Assembly: GCA_050633625.1 (NCBI GenBank)
Contig: JBOEGW010000004.1
Location: 1 to 64,000 of the forward strand
DNA from: JBOEGW01 sp050633625
Lineage (GTDB): Bacteria > Pseudomonadota > Alphaproteobacteria > Rhodobacterales > Rhodobacteraceae
Reading direction: 5' to 3'
DNA: 64,000 bases
Shown here in pieces: positions 8,736 to 17,163 of this stretch. Within the stretch, counting starts at the first letter, position 1. Each line of letters opens with the position of its first letter. The position numbers were made by a program, and so were the translations under genes. The notes under the pieces are model-generated. The model made no database searches. It had not been told where the DNA came from and saw nothing but the letters and a program-made list of their open reading frames with translations.

Positions 8736-9773
8736 GTGTATTTTGAGATTGGATGTTGGGCGGTGGGTTTTCTATTATTGATGGTGCTGGGTATTGGTTT
8801 GGCCTTGGCGTTCAATTTTTTTGACGCTGAGCCGGAGGACGATGGCTCGGGGGGCGATGGTGAGGGAGATGCTTTGCCGGAGCCAGAGGGTGATGTTGTT
8901 CCGGTCGACCAGATCGTCACGATAGACAGCACCACAACAGAGCTTGAGACCGGCGCTGGAAATGACGTGGTCTCAGTAGACCCGACGTTGGCCAATTTAG
9001 ATTCGCTTTTGGTCAATACGGGCGCTGGGAATGACGTCGTGGATGTGACCTTCGATGTTCCAAACGCGGCGGTGACCGGCAGCACATTTGAGCTTGGCGA
9101 TGGTGACGATACCTTTGAGGGCGATCTTGTTGTTTGGGACAGCGTGATCAATGGCGGCGCTGGCGACGACAGAATTGAAGTTGGGTCCATGCTTTCAACA
9201 GGCGAGGTAAATGGCGGCGCGGGCGATGATGAAATCACCGGCAGCTTTGGCGAATTTCATGGCGATGAGGGCAATGATACAGTGACGCTCACCGCGTCCA
9301 ATGTAGAAGCGACGGGGCAATGGGGCACAGCCTATGGTGATGCTGGTAACGACACGCTGCGCTACACTGGAAACCTGAGCGAAATTGGGACGGTTTTTGA
9401 CCTTGGCGGTGCGCCTGCGCTGCACGGCGGGGAGGGAACGGACGCCTTTGAGATCGACTTACAGGTTGGCGAAGCCTCCACCGATCCGGCGGTGCCCCCT
9501 ACGCATGAGTTTGAAAGCGTTGTTTTGGCAGATTTTGAGGCAGGGGTGGAAACGCTACAAGTGGACACGTCAGACTATGCTGATGCCGGGTATGTGTTTA
9601 GCGATGCGCGCCTTGAAACCGATACGGATGGTGAAACACGTTTGTTCATGACGTTCGATCATGACAGCGAAGAAGCGCAGGAAGTTCAGTTGAGCTTTGG
9701 CCTTGCGGCGGCGAGCTGGAGCGACATCACCTTTACCGGCGCCAGCCCTGCGGCGTTTTTCCCGGCCGCATAA
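8736..9773 (+). CDS. RTX-like (hemolysin-type Ca2+ repeat) protein with N-terminal membrane segment
   Basis: An acidic protein of up to 345 residues. Residues about 8-28 are hydrophobic (a membrane anchor or uncleaved signal), followed by an Asp/Glu/Gly linker and then degenerate Ca2+-binding nonapeptides: TGAGNDVVS, TGAGNDVVD, GGAGDDRIE, GGAGDDEIT, GDEGNDTVT, GDAGNDTLR. Such repeats fold into a beta-roll on binding calcium (family knowledge). No protease or lipase domain is seen, and no type I secretion genes adjoin. The start is uncertain: GTG 8736, GTG 8763 or ATG 8781; none has a strong ribosome binding site. Confidence 0.75.
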   Translation: MYFEIGCWAVGFLLLMVLGIGLALAFNFFDAEPEDDGSGGDGEGDALPEPEGDVVPVDQIVTIDSTTTELETGAGNDVVSVDPTLANLDSLLVNTGAGNDVVDVTFDVPNAAVTGSTFELGDGDDTFEGDLVVWDSVINGGAGDDRIEVGSMLSTGEVNGGAGDDEITGSFGEFHGDEGNDTVTLTASNVEATGQWGTAYGDAGNDTLRYTGNLSEIGTVFDLGGAPALHGGEGTDAFEIDLQVGEASTDPAVPPTHEFESVVLADFEAGVETLQVDTSDYADAGYVFSDARLETDTDGETRLFMTFDHDSEEAQEVQLSFGLAAASWSDITFTGASPAAFFPAA

Positions 9774-9845
9774 CGCGCTCAGGGAATGCTCTCCATCGAC
9801 CATTAACCTTCTTGATTTAGCCTTCGGGGAAACCCGGAGGCTCTT

Positions 9846-10271
9846 TTGTTTAACACAGTTCGCCTAATTCTTCCCGCGCTGATCCCCTCGTGGAGGTTTT
9901 TCAAAACTGTCGCGCCTAGTCCACGCGTCGAATACCGCCTGCATGAGGCGGCGGGCACGACCCCTTGGCAAGAGGCAGATCCCCGTCCTGTTCATGTGGG
10001 GGGTGCCGAAATGTTGCGCCGGATGTTGTGGAATGCTCGGTGGAACGAAGCGCTTTTTCTCTCGACATGCGCGGAGAGATTGATCGCCACGGAGGACGGG
10101 TTTTTTGAGCGCGAGTTGAACCAACGGATCGCGGCGCGCCTGCCGGATCAGTCTGGCAAGCTACAATTTCGTTTGATTTTCGTTGTGCGCGAGGGGGATC
10201 AATTGGAGCGGCATGTTTTGTTTGAGAGCGCGCCACAGGCGCTCGCGGATCTTGCGGGGAGTCGCCCTTGA
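9846..10271 (+). CDS. Hypothetical protein, partner of HTTM-like gene
   Basis: A 141-residue soluble-looking protein starting at TTG 9846, with CGGGGAAACCCGGAGG (9826-9841) supplying a binding site. No domain recognised. The second half (ERLIATEDGFFERELNQRIA, then FRLIFVVREGD) looks like a compact mixed alpha/beta fold. Its TGA overlaps the TTG start of the next gene by four bases, so the two are almost certainly one transcriptional and translational unit; a role with the membrane protein is inferred from that. Confidence 0.65.
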   Translation: MFNTVRLILPALIPSWRFFKTVAPSPRVEYRLHEAAGTTPWQEADPRPVHVGGAEMLRRMLWNARWNEALFLSTCAERLIATEDGFFERELNQRIAARLPDQSGKLQFRLIFVVREGDQLERHVLFESAPQALADLAGSRP

Positions 10272-10966
10272 GCTTTGAGGCTGCCCTGCGTGCGACCGAA
10301 ATCTTGCTTGGCTTTGCTTTGTTGCAAGCCAGCCTGGAACATGTGGCGGGGGATCATCGCTGGCGCGCAATTTACGTGGTGCGCGCGGGGGCGGCGTTTG
10401 TACTCATGCTTGGTGTGGTGCCTGTGATCGCCACTGGCACCCTTTGGCTGCTGACAGTGCTGCATCTTCGACGCCACCATGGGCCGTATAATGGTGGTGC
10501 GGATAAGATGGCGGTGTTGATCCTGACCTGCCTCGGATTGGCGCGGGTGGTGCCAAATGAAGCCGCTCAGGAATTGGCGATGGCATATCTCGCGGCGCAG
10601 CTTGTCTTGTCCTACTTCGTGTCGGGCTGGATCAAAATCGTGAACCCGGAATGGCGGCGGGGGAGGGCGTTGGTGGATGTGTTTCGCTACTCGACGTACC
10701 CGGTGAGCGCGCGGCTCAGGCTTTGGGCCGAGCGTCCGCGCCTGTTGTTCGTGATGGGCTGGGCGGTGATGTTGCTGGAGGTGTTGTTCCCGGTTACGCT
10801 CTTGTGGGTGCCGGCCATGTTGGCGGCATTGATCGCGACCGCGAGTTTTCATTTCGCCAATGCTTGCTTTTTCGGACTGAACCGGTTTTTCTGGATATGG
10901 ATTTCGGCCTACCCGGTTTTGATCTGGTTTCAGGGGCGCATTGGCGGCGGGCTTGGCGCGAGCTAA
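10268..10966 (+). CDS. HTTM-like (vitamin K-dependent carboxylase-like) membrane protein
   Basis: A 232-residue polytopic membrane protein with about six hydrophobic segments. The C-terminal FHFANACFFGLNRFFWIW resembles the conserved His/Asn motif of HTTM proteins, relatives of vitamin K-dependent gamma-glutamyl carboxylase; the visible match is limited, so this is a moderate call. It starts with TTG at 10268 inside the stop of the preceding gene. It is the last accessory gene before the rpmC promoter. Confidence 0.65.
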   Translation: MSFEAALRATEILLGFALLQASLEHVAGDHRWRAIYVVRAGAAFVLMLGVVPVIATGTLWLLTVLHLRRHHGPYNGGADKMAVLILTCLGLARVVPNEAAQELAMAYLAAQLVLSYFVSGWIKIVNPEWRRGRALVDVFRYSTYPVSARLRLWAERPRLLFVMGWAVMLLEVLFPVTLLWVPAMLAALIATASFHFANACFFGLNRFFWIWISAYPVLIWFQGRIGGGLGAS

Positions 10967-10989
10967 TCGCCGTATTCCCAAAGTTTTCC

Positions 10990-11018
10990 TTGCCCCTCTG
11001 ATGGGCCTCCCCTATAGA
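10990..11018 (+). promoter_or_regulatory. Predicted sigma-70-type promoter for rpmC module
   Basis: TTGCCC (10990-10995), 17-base spacer, TATAGA (11013-11018), 111 bases before the rpmC start. A promoter is expected here because the preceding HTTM-like unit separates rpmC from the rplB-rplP module. Predicted from pattern only. Confidence 0.6.
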
Positions 11019-11129
11019 GCGACATCTCACGATTCCCGGCAACGGGATTCGTGTGTTTTGCATGAACCCACCGGGACCGCGGTTACCCCTCAAACGGGCG
11101 CCCTCCGGTGATTGGAAAGGAAAAGGCGA

Positions 11130-11336
11130 ATGAACGCCCAAGACTTGCGTGACAAGAGTGCAGATCAGCTGAACGAACAGCTGGCCGAGCTCAAGAAAGA
11201 GGCCTTCAACCTGCGTTTTCAGCAGGCAACTGGCCAAATGGAAAACACTGCGCGTATGCGCACGGTTCGTCGCGATGCAGCCCGCGTCAAGACGATCCTG
11301 AACGAAAAAGCTGCAGCCGCAGCTGGCGAAGCGTAA
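11130..11336 (+). CDS. rpmC: 50S ribosomal protein L29
   Basis: A 68-residue L29, two antiparallel helices near the tunnel exit, with the family segment [17 protein letters not shown]. The ATG at 11130 follows GGAAAGGAAAAGG; the six-residue extension to 11112 is not family-like. It starts the rpmC-rpsQ-rplN-rplX-rplE-rpsN-rpsH-rplF-rplR-rpsE-rpmD module. Confidence 0.95.
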   Translation: MNAQDLRDKSADQLNEQLAELKKEAFNLRFQQATGQMENTARMRTVRRDAARVKTILNEKAAAAAGEA

Positions 11337-11351
11337 GAGGAGGCCCCACAG

Positions 11352-11582
11352 ATGCCCAAACGTATCCTGAACGGCACCGTAACCTCGGACGCCAATGCCC
11401 AAACCGTGACTGTGCTCGTCGAGCGTCGCTTCAAACACCCATTGTTCAAAAAGACAGTGCGTAAATCCAAGAAGTACCGCGCCCACGACGAACAGAACAC
11501 GTTCAAAGTCGGCGACCAAGTGCGCATTCAAGAATGTGCGCCGAAGTCGAAAACCAAACGTTGGGAAGTTCTCGCCAGCTAA
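11352..11582 (+). CDS. rpsQ: 30S ribosomal protein S17
   Basis: A 76-residue S17 (OB fold) beginning [13 protein letters not shown], with [12 protein letters not shown] and the [19 protein letters not shown] segment. It binds 16S rRNA helix 11 early in assembly. AAGAGGAGG precedes the ATG. Confidence 0.96.
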   Translation: MPKRILNGTVTSDANAQTVTVLVERRFKHPLFKKTVRKSKKYRAHDEQNTFKVGDQVRIQECAPKSKTKRWEVLAS

Positions 11583-11648
11583 GGCGGGGCTTTTCAGCTC
11601 AATCGAAACCATGGGGCTAAGACGTCCCCACAGGTCAGGAGAAACCCT

Positions 11649-12017
11649 ATGATCCAGATGCAGACCAATCTGGATGTCGCTGACAACTCCGGCGCTCGCC
11701 GGGTGCAGTGCATCAAGGTCCTGGGTGGTTCTAAGCGTAAATACGCTTCCGTTGGCGACATCATTGTTGTCTCGGTGAAAGAAGCCATCCCGCGCGGCCG
11801 CGTAAAGAAAGGTGACGTGCGTAAAGCCGTCGTCGTGCGCACCGCCAAAGAAGTTCGCCGCGAAGATGGCACAGCGATCCGCTTTGATCGCAACGCCGCC
11901 GTCATCCTGAACACAAGCAACGAGCCAGTAGGTACACGTATCTTTGGGCCAGTTGTGCGTGAGCTGCGCGCGAAAAACTTCATGAAGATTATCTCCCTCG
12001 CTCCGGAGGTGCTCTAA
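11649..12017 (+). CDS. rplN: 50S ribosomal protein L14
   Basis: A 122-residue L14 of normal length starting [18 protein letters not shown], with the [19 protein letters not shown] core. It lies at the subunit interface. AGGAGA stands 8 bases before the ATG. Its stop abuts the rplX start. Confidence 0.97.
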   Translation: MIQMQTNLDVADNSGARRVQCIKVLGGSKRKYASVGDIIVVSVKEAIPRGRVKKGDVRKAVVVRTAKEVRREDGTAIRFDRNAAVILNTSNEPVGTRIFGPVVRELRAKNFMKIISLAPEVL

Positions 12018-12323
12018 ATGGCTGCTAAGTTGAAAAAAGGCGACACGGTCGTCGTGCTTGCTGGCAAAGACAAAGGCAAAAAGGGTGAAATCACTCGTAT
12101 GATGCCTGATGCTGGCCAAGCGATTGTTGACGGTGTGAACATTTCCATCCGTCACCAGCGCCAGACACAAGACTCGCAAGGTGGCCGCGTGCCAAAAGCG
12201 ATGCCTATTGATCTGTCGAACCTCGCAGTGCTTGACGCAAACGGCAAAGCAACCCGCGTTGGCTTCCGCATGGAAGGCGACAAGAAGGTCCGCTTCGCGA
12301 AAACAACAGGGGATGTGATCTAA
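12018..12323 (+). CDS. rplX: 50S ribosomal protein L24
   Basis: A 101-residue L24 with a KOW motif in [20 protein letters not shown] (residues about 5-24). It is an assembly initiator for the large subunit. The ATG immediately follows the rplN stop, and the last base of its stop is the first of rplE. Confidence 0.97.
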   Translation: MAAKLKKGDTVVVLAGKDKGKKGEITRMMPDAGQAIVDGVNISIRHQRQTQDSQGGRVPKAMPIDLSNLAVLDANGKATRVGFRMEGDKKVRFAKTTGDVI

Positions 12324-12886
12324 TGCTGGATACTGCAAATTACACCCCGCGTCTGAAGGCTGTTTACCGTGACACGATCCGTGCCGCTCTCAAGGAAGAG
12401 TTCGGTTACAAGAACGACATGCAGATCCCGCGTCTGGACAAAATCGTTCTGAACATCGGTTGTGGCGCTGAAGCTGTGCGTGATTCCAAGAAAGCCAAAT
12501 CGGCTCAGGCGGATCTCACACTGATCGCTGGTCAAAAAGCTTTGACAACGAAAGCCAAGAAATCCATCGCTGGTTTCCGTGTTCGTGAGGACATGCCGCT
12601 GGGTGCGAAAGTGACCCTGCGTGGAGATCGGATGTATGAATTCCTCGATCGTCTTATCACGATTGCTATGCCTCGCGTACGCGACTTCCGCGGCGTTTCG
12701 GGCAAATCCTTTGATGGCCGTGGCAACTACGCCATGGGGCTCAAAGAGCACATCGTTTTCCCTGAGATTGACTTCGACAAAGTCGATGAAGTCTGGGGTA
12801 TGGACATCGTAATCGCAACCAACGCGAAATCCGACGCGGAAGCTAAAGCGCTGTTGACTGCTTTCAACATGCCTTTCAATAGCTGA
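12323..12886 (+). CDS. rplE: 50S ribosomal protein L5
   Basis: A 187-residue L5 with [20 protein letters not shown] and the P-loop-like [15 protein letters not shown] region. L5 binds 5S rRNA and contacts P-site tRNA. It overlaps rplX by one base. Confidence 0.97.
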   Translation: MLDTANYTPRLKAVYRDTIRAALKEEFGYKNDMQIPRLDKIVLNIGCGAEAVRDSKKAKSAQADLTLIAGQKALTTKAKKSIAGFRVREDMPLGAKVTLRGDRMYEFLDRLITIAMPRVRDFRGVSGKSFDGRGNYAMGLKEHIVFPEIDFDKVDEVWGMDIVIATNAKSDAEAKALLTAFNMPFNS

Positions 12887-12906
12887 TCGCTGGGAGGAAT
12901 TAGAAT

Positions 12907-13212
12907 ATGGCTAAGAAATCCATGGTCGCCCGCGAGGTTAAGCGCCAAAAGCTCGTTGCAAAATATGCAACGAAACGCGCCGCCCTCAAGGAAATCATCA
13001 ATGACGAAAGCAAGCCAATGGAAGACCGTTTTCGCGCGTCTTTGAAACTTGCGAAATTGCCGCGGAACTCCTCGGCGACACGTCTTCACAATCGTTGCCA
13101 GCTGACCGGTCGTCCACATGCGTACTACCGTAAACTTAAAGTCAGCCGGATCATGCTGCGCGAGCTTGGCTCGAACGGTCAGATCCCCGGCCTCGTGAAA
13201 TCCAGCTGGTAA
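12907..13212 (+). CDS. rpsN: 30S ribosomal protein S14 (zinc-free form)
   Basis: The 101-residue length and the absence of the CxxC...CxxC zinc motif place it in the long, zinc-independent S14 class ([20 protein letters not shown] has a single Cys). It is a head protein of the 30S subunit. GGGAGGA precedes the start. Confidence 0.96.
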   Translation: MAKKSMVAREVKRQKLVAKYATKRAALKEIINDESKPMEDRFRASLKLAKLPRNSSATRLHNRCQLTGRPHAYYRKLKVSRIMLRELGSNGQIPGLVKSSW

Positions 13213-13224
13213 GGAGAGAGTATT

Positions 13225-13617
13225 ATGAACGATCCTATCGGCGATATGCTCACACGCATCCGTAACGCACAGATGCGCGGCAAATCCATCGTCCCAACCC
13301 CGGCTTCCAAGCTGCGGGCCTGGGTTTTGGACGTCCTTGCAGACGAAGGCTACATTCGTGGCTATGAAACTGGCACGGATGCGAACGGTCACCCGACCCT
13401 CGAGATTGCCCTCAAATACTTCGACGGTACCCCCGTCATTCGCGAATTGCAGCGGGTTTCTAAGCCTGGTCGTCGCGTTTACATGGGGTCCAAAGAAATC
13501 CCACAGGTCCGTCAGGGCCTCGGTATTTCGATTGTCTCCACACCTAAAGGTGTGATGTCTGATGCAAACGCTCGCAGCCAAAATGTTGGTGGCGAAGTGC
13601 TTTGCACTGTCTTCTAA
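13225..13617 (+). CDS. rpsH: 30S ribosomal protein S8
   Basis: A 130-residue S8 starting [16 protein letters not shown] and ending in the typical [10 protein letters not shown]8 is the spc-operon autoregulator in E. coli; no such RNA site was traced here. AAGGAGAG precedes the start. Confidence 0.97.
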   Translation: MNDPIGDMLTRIRNAQMRGKSIVPTPASKLRAWVLDVLADEGYIRGYETGTDANGHPTLEIALKYFDGTPVIRELQRVSKPGRRVYMGSKEIPQVRQGLGISIVSTPKGVMSDANARSQNVGGEVLCTVF

Positions 13618-13627
13618 GGAGTCTGGT

Positions 13628-14161
13628 ATGTCTCGAATTGGTAAACGGCCGGTCGAGCTCCCCGCAGGTGTAACAGCATCTGTGTCGGGCCAGACCATTG
13701 AAGTGAAGGGGCCGAAGGGCACCCGCACTTTTACAGCAACAGACGATGTCACGTTGAACGTGGCAGAGAACGCAATCACAGTTGAGCCACGCGGCAAATC
13801 TAAGCGTGCGCGTCAACAGTGGGGCATGTCGCGCACGATGGTGGGCAACATGGTGACCGGCGTGACGGACGGCTTCAAGAAAGAGCTGGAAATCAACGGT
13901 GTTGGTTACCGGGCGCAGATGCAGGGCAACACCCTGAAACTGAACCTTGGTTACTCCCACGATGTGGACTTCGTTGCCCCTGAAGGCGTTACGGTGACTG
14001 CTCCTAAGCAGACTGAAATCGTCGTTGAGGGTATTGATCAGCAACTCGTCGGCCAAGTCGCGGCCAATATCCGCGAATGGCGTGCGCCAGAGCCCTACAA
14101 AGGCAAAGGCATCAAGTACAAAGACGAGTACATCTTCCGCAAGGAAGGCAAGAAGAAGTAA
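13628..14161 (+). CDS. rplF: 50S ribosomal protein L6
   Basis: A 177-residue L6 with two related domains and the C-terminal signature [18 protein letters not shown]. The ATG at 13628 gives the family start [12 protein letters not shown]; the frame is open to 13562 inside rpsH, but that part is not L6-like. AAGGAG (13617-13622) precedes it. Confidence 0.97.
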   Translation: MSRIGKRPVELPAGVTASVSGQTIEVKGPKGTRTFTATDDVTLNVAENAITVEPRGKSKRARQQWGMSRTMVGNMVTGVTDGFKKELEINGVGYRAQMQGNTLKLNLGYSHDVDFVAPEGVTVTAPKQTEIVVEGIDQQLVGQVAANIREWRAPEPYKGKGIKYKDEYIFRKEGKKK

Positions 14162-14172
14162 GGACCGGACAA

Positions 14173-14532
14173 ATGGCAAACAGCAAACGAGACCTGTTCT
14201 TGAAGCGCCGCCAGCGCGTTCGGAACAAACAACGGAAAGTGAATGTCGGCAAGCTTCGTCTGTCGGTTCACCGTTCCAACAAGAACATCAGCGCACAGCT
14301 GATCGACGATGTGAACGGCGTAACGCTCGCGTCCGCCTCCACTTTGGAGAAGGATTTGGGCTTGTTCGGGAAAAACAACGTGGAGGCCGCGTCAAAGGTC
14401 GGCACGTTGATTGCCGAGCGCGCGAAAAAAGCTGGCGTGGAAGAAGTTTACTTCGACCGTGGCGGTTTCCTCTTTCATGGGAAAGTGAAGGCCTTGGCCG
14501 CTGCTGCCCGTGAAGGTGGTCTCAAGTTCTAA
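14173..14532 (+). CDS. rplR: 50S ribosomal protein L18
   Basis: A 119-residue L18, a 5S rRNA-binding protein, starting [19 protein letters not shown] and ending with [20 protein letters not shown]. The ATG at 14173 follows AGTAAGGACC; the longer open frame lies inside rplF. Confidence 0.97.
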   Translation: MANSKRDLFLKRRQRVRNKQRKVNVGKLRLSVHRSNKNISAQLIDDVNGVTLASASTLEKDLGLFGKNNVEAASKVGTLIAERAKKAGVEEVYFDRGGFLFHGKVKALAAAAREGGLKF

Positions 14533-14574
14533 TCATCCTCGTGCGCCTCTGTGGGCGCGCGTGACACCATTGGC

Positions 14575-14596
14575 GGAGGGCGCGAAGGTGCCCTCC
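14575..14596 (+). other. Hairpin between rplR and rpsE
   Basis: A 7-bp inverted repeat (GGAGGGC 14575-14581, GCCCTCC 14590-14596) lies in the 148-base gap between rplR and rpsE. There is no T run, so it is more likely an attenuator, processing site or RNA-stability element than a full terminator. Confidence 0.4.
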
Positions 14597-14680
14597 CGAT
14601 GATCCGGGCAAGGCTTTGGCTTCGCACTTGGATTGAACTGATTTTCGGCGCAAGACGCGCCACCTTGAAAGGATTGCCTC

Positions 14681-15265
14681 ATGGCAGAACGTGACAATAA
14701 CCGCCGGGGCCGTGGTCGTGACCGCGACGAAACTCCGGAATTCGCCGATCGCTTGGTTGCGATCAACCGTGTTTCCAAAACCGTAAAAGGTGGTAAGCGT
14801 TTTGGCTTTGCTGCTCTTGTGGTTGTTGGCGACCAAAAAGGCCGCGTTGGCTTTGGTAAGGGTAAAGCGAAAGAGGTCCCTGAGGCCATTCGTAAAGCCA
14901 CTGAAGCCGCGAAACGCAACATGGTGCGCATCCCGCTCAAAGAAGGCCGCACATTGCACCACGACATCGAGGGCCGTCACGGCGCTGGTAAAGTTGTGAT
15001 GCGGACGGCGCCAGAAGGTACTGGTATCATCGCCGGTGGTCCGATGCGTGCTGTGTTTGAAATGCTCGGCGTGAAGGACGTTGTGTCCAAGTCGATCGGT
15101 TCGCAAAACCCATACAACATGATCCGCGCAACGCTGAATGGCCTCAAATCTGAGTCCTCCCCACGGTCCGTGGCTCAGCGTCGTGGCAAAAAAGTTGCTG
15201 ACATTCTGGGTGCAAAATCGGACGCTCCGGCGGCTGAAGCGCCCACTGAAACAGCTGAAGCATAA
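14681..15265 (+). CDS. rpsE: 30S ribosomal protein S5
   Basis: A 194-residue S5 with the N-terminal double-stranded RNA-binding fold ([20 protein letters not shown]) and the C-terminal S5 domain. It acts in decoding fidelity. The C-terminus ends in an Ala/Glu-rich tail. GAAAGGA precedes the ATG. An unusually long gap (148 bases) separates it from rplR. Confidence 0.97.
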   Translation: MAERDNNRRGRGRDRDETPEFADRLVAINRVSKTVKGGKRFGFAALVVVGDQKGRVGFGKGKAKEVPEAIRKATEAAKRNMVRIPLKEGRTLHHDIEGRHGAGKVVMRTAPEGTGIIAGGPMRAVFEMLGVKDVVSKSIGSQNPYNMIRATLNGLKSESSPRSVAQRRGKKVADILGAKSDAPAAEAPTETAEA

Positions 15266-15277
15266 GGAGACGATCTC

Positions 15278-15466
15278 ATGGCGAAAACTATCGTTGTAAA
15301 ACAAATCGGCTCCCCAATCCGTCGTCCCGCCAAACAGCGCGCGACACTGGTTGGCCTCGGCTTGAACAAAATGCACCGGACTCGTGAGCTGGAAGATACG
15401 CCTTCCGTGCGCGGCATGGTCGACTCGATCCCGCACCTCGTGCAGATCATTGAAGAGCGCGGCTAA
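15278..15466 (+). CDS. rpmD: 50S ribosomal protein L30
   Basis: A 62-residue L30 ([20 protein letters not shown] then [20 protein letters not shown]). AAGGAGACG precedes the start. In the standard spc operon rplO follows directly; here a terminator and a transporter gene intervene. Confidence 0.96.
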   Translation: MAKTIVVKQIGSPIRRPAKQRATLVGLGLNKMHRTRELEDTPSVRGMVDSIPHLVQIIEERG

Positions 15467-15491
15467 GTCCGACTGCCTTTGATAGAAATTG

Positions 15492-15526
15492 AGCGCCCCG
15501 GTCAAAAATGGCCGGGGCGTTTTTCT
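15492..15526 (+). terminator. Intrinsic terminator after rpmD
   Basis: GCGCCCCGG paired with CCGGGGCG across an A-rich loop (about 15493-15519), followed by five T. It closes the rpmC-rpmD module. Confidence 0.88.
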
Positions 15527-15620
15527 TTGACGTTTTGCGGGTAGTAGGCGTCACAAAGTGATTGCGCCCAAGAGGCGAGGCAGGTCGGCTCGCCAAATAC
15601 GCCCAATAGAGAGGTCTCGC

Positions 15621-16460
15621 GTGAAACTTTTCCTTCTAACGCTCCTTGCTATGATTGCCTTTGCTGCGAACTCATTGCTGAACCGGGCGGCTTTGACAGC
15701 GGGAGACATCGGTCCTGCGGGGTTCGCGGCGCTGCGCGTGATGGCGGGGGCACTGGTCCTTTATCTGCTCCTCTGGGGAAAATCCCGTGGTCGACCAGCA
15801 TTCATGGCGCCCAATTTCCCCGCAATTGTATCGCTGACGACCTATGTGCTGGGCTTTTCCTTTGCCTACGTCGCGTTGGACGCGGGCCTAGGCGCGTTGG
15901 TTTTATTTGCAGGCGTTCAGATCACCATGTTCGCGGGCGGTCTGCGCGGAGACGATCCTATTCCCGCTAGACGGTGGACCGGGATGGGCTTGTCTTTGGC
16001 GGGGTTGGCTTATTTGGTTTGGCCAAGTCAGGTGCAGACTACGCCAACCTTTCCGTTGATCCTTATGGCATTCGCGGCGATTGGCTGGGGTATCTATTCC
16101 ATCCTTGGAAAACGGGCAGTGGAGCCAATTGCGGCAACGGCTTGGAATTTTGTTTACACTGTGCCGCTTGTCCTTGCGGTCGCGCTGCCATTCATGCCGG
16201 ATGAGCCGTTAGCGTTGCGTGGAATTCTGCTTGCCATGCTATCTGGCGCACTTACCTCAGGGCTTGGATATGCGCTCTGGTATCGCGTGTTGCCACATAT
16301 GGAGGCCACAACCGGCGCGCTCGCGCAACTTTCGGTTCCTGTGATTGCGCTTGTTGCGGGCGCTGTTTTTTTGGCTGAACCGATTTCGGGACGCGCTGTT
16401 CTGGCATGTGTCTTTATCTTAGGGGGAATCGCCTTGGGGCTGTCTGGCAAACGCGCTTAA
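15621..16460 (+). CDS. EamA/DMT-family transporter
   Basis: A 279-residue inner-membrane protein with about ten hydrophobic helices in two repeated halves, as expected for the drug/metabolite transporter superfamily. The second EamA repeat contains AIGWGIYSILGKRA and ends with VFLAEPISGRAVLACVFILG. The substrate cannot be inferred. The GTG at 15621, preceded by AGAGAGG, puts the first helix at the N-terminus; an upstream start at 15558 would add a basic leader of no clear kind. It is inserted between rpmD and rplO, behind the rpmD terminator. Confidence 0.85.
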   Translation: MKLFLLTLLAMIAFAANSLLNRAALTAGDIGPAGFAALRVMAGALVLYLLLWGKSRGRPAFMAPNFPAIVSLTTYVLGFSFAYVALDAGLGALVLFAGVQITMFAGGLRGDDPIPARRWTGMGLSLAGLAYLVWPSQVQTTPTFPLILMAFAAIGWGIYSILGKRAVEPIAATAWNFVYTVPLVLAVALPFMPDEPLALRGILLAMLSGALTSGLGYALWYRVLPHMEATTGALAQLSVPVIALVAGAVFLAEPISGRAVLACVFILGGIALGLSGKRA

Positions 16461-16468
16461 TCCCAGAC

Positions 16469-16497
16469 TTGCACCGTGCCGCCCTTCCGTCTATACG
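16469..16497 (+). promoter_or_regulatory. Predicted sigma-70-type promoter for rplO-secY-adk
   Basis: TTGCAC (16469-16474), 17-base spacer, TATACG (16492-16497), 97 bases before rplO and just behind the transporter gene. Pattern-based prediction, supported by the need for a new promoter after the rpmD terminator. Confidence 0.55.
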
Positions 16498-16593
16498 CCT
16501 CCGGTGGCCATCCGTGGTCCGTAGAATCAATCAAGAAACGCCGTGTTTGCCCACTCCGTCGCTGGAGGGCAGTTCCGGCAAAGGAGAAGCGAC

Positions 16594-17061
16594 ATGAAAC
16601 TGAATGAACTTCGGGACAATCCCGGCGCAACCAAACCCCGTAAACGCGTAGGTCGCGGTCCGGGTTCTGGTACTGGTAAAATGGCTGGCCGTGGTATCAA
16701 AGGCCAAAAATCCCGTTCGGGTGTGGCGATCAAAGGGTACGAAGGCGGGCAAATGCCCCTCTACCAACGTCTGCCAAAGCGTGGCTTCAATAAGCCGAAC
16801 CGCAAGAAATATGCTGTCATCAATCTGGGCCTGATCCAGAAATTCATCGACGAGAAGAAACTCTCCGGCGATATCACCGAAGACAGCCTGATCGCATCTG
16901 GTCTCGTGCGCCGCAAACTTGACGGTATCCGCGTGTTGGCCAAAGGCGAATTCACCGCAAAAACCAACATCACAGTGACGGGCGCTTCCAAAGCTGCTGT
17001 TGACGCGGTGGCCAAAGCGGGTGGCTCGCTCACCGTCGCTCAGGCACCTGCGGCAGAGTAA
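16594..17061 (+). CDS. rplO: 50S ribosomal protein L15
   Basis: A 155-residue L15 beginning [20 protein letters not shown] and carrying the Gly/Lys-rich N-terminal half typical of the family. The ATG at 16594 follows AAAGGAGAAG. It leads the rplO-secY-adk group, but hairpins separate it from secY. Confidence 0.96.
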   Translation: MKLNELRDNPGATKPRKRVGRGPGSGTGKMAGRGIKGQKSRSGVAIKGYEGGQMPLYQRLPKRGFNKPNRKKYAVINLGLIQKFIDEKKLSGDITEDSLIASGLVRRKLDGIRVLAKGEFTAKTNITVTGASKAAVDAVAKAGGSLTVAQAPAAE

Positions 17062-17108
17062 CGCTTGCGAGGGGCCGCTTGGCCCCTTACATAACGCACA
17101 GATTACCA

Positions 17109-17147
17109 ACGCCGCCACAGCCGAGGATCGGTTTGGCGGCGTTTTTA
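17109..17147 (+). terminator. Terminator-like hairpin between rplO and secY
   Basis: AACGCCGCCA (17109-17118) pairs with TGGCGGCGTT (17134-17143), followed by T. A smaller AGGGGCC/GGCCCCT hairpin lies at about 17069-17086. secY starts only about 20 bases further on, so either read-through or partial attenuation must supply secY, or an unseen promoter does. Confidence 0.7.
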
Positions 17148-17163
17148 CATGACAGGGGGCCTC

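Noticed and set aside
10794..12338. 514-codon open frame on the minus strand
   Set aside because: It lies opposite rpmC, rpsQ, rplN and rplX, all certain genes, and its translation resembles no protein; it arises from codon bias of the sense strand.
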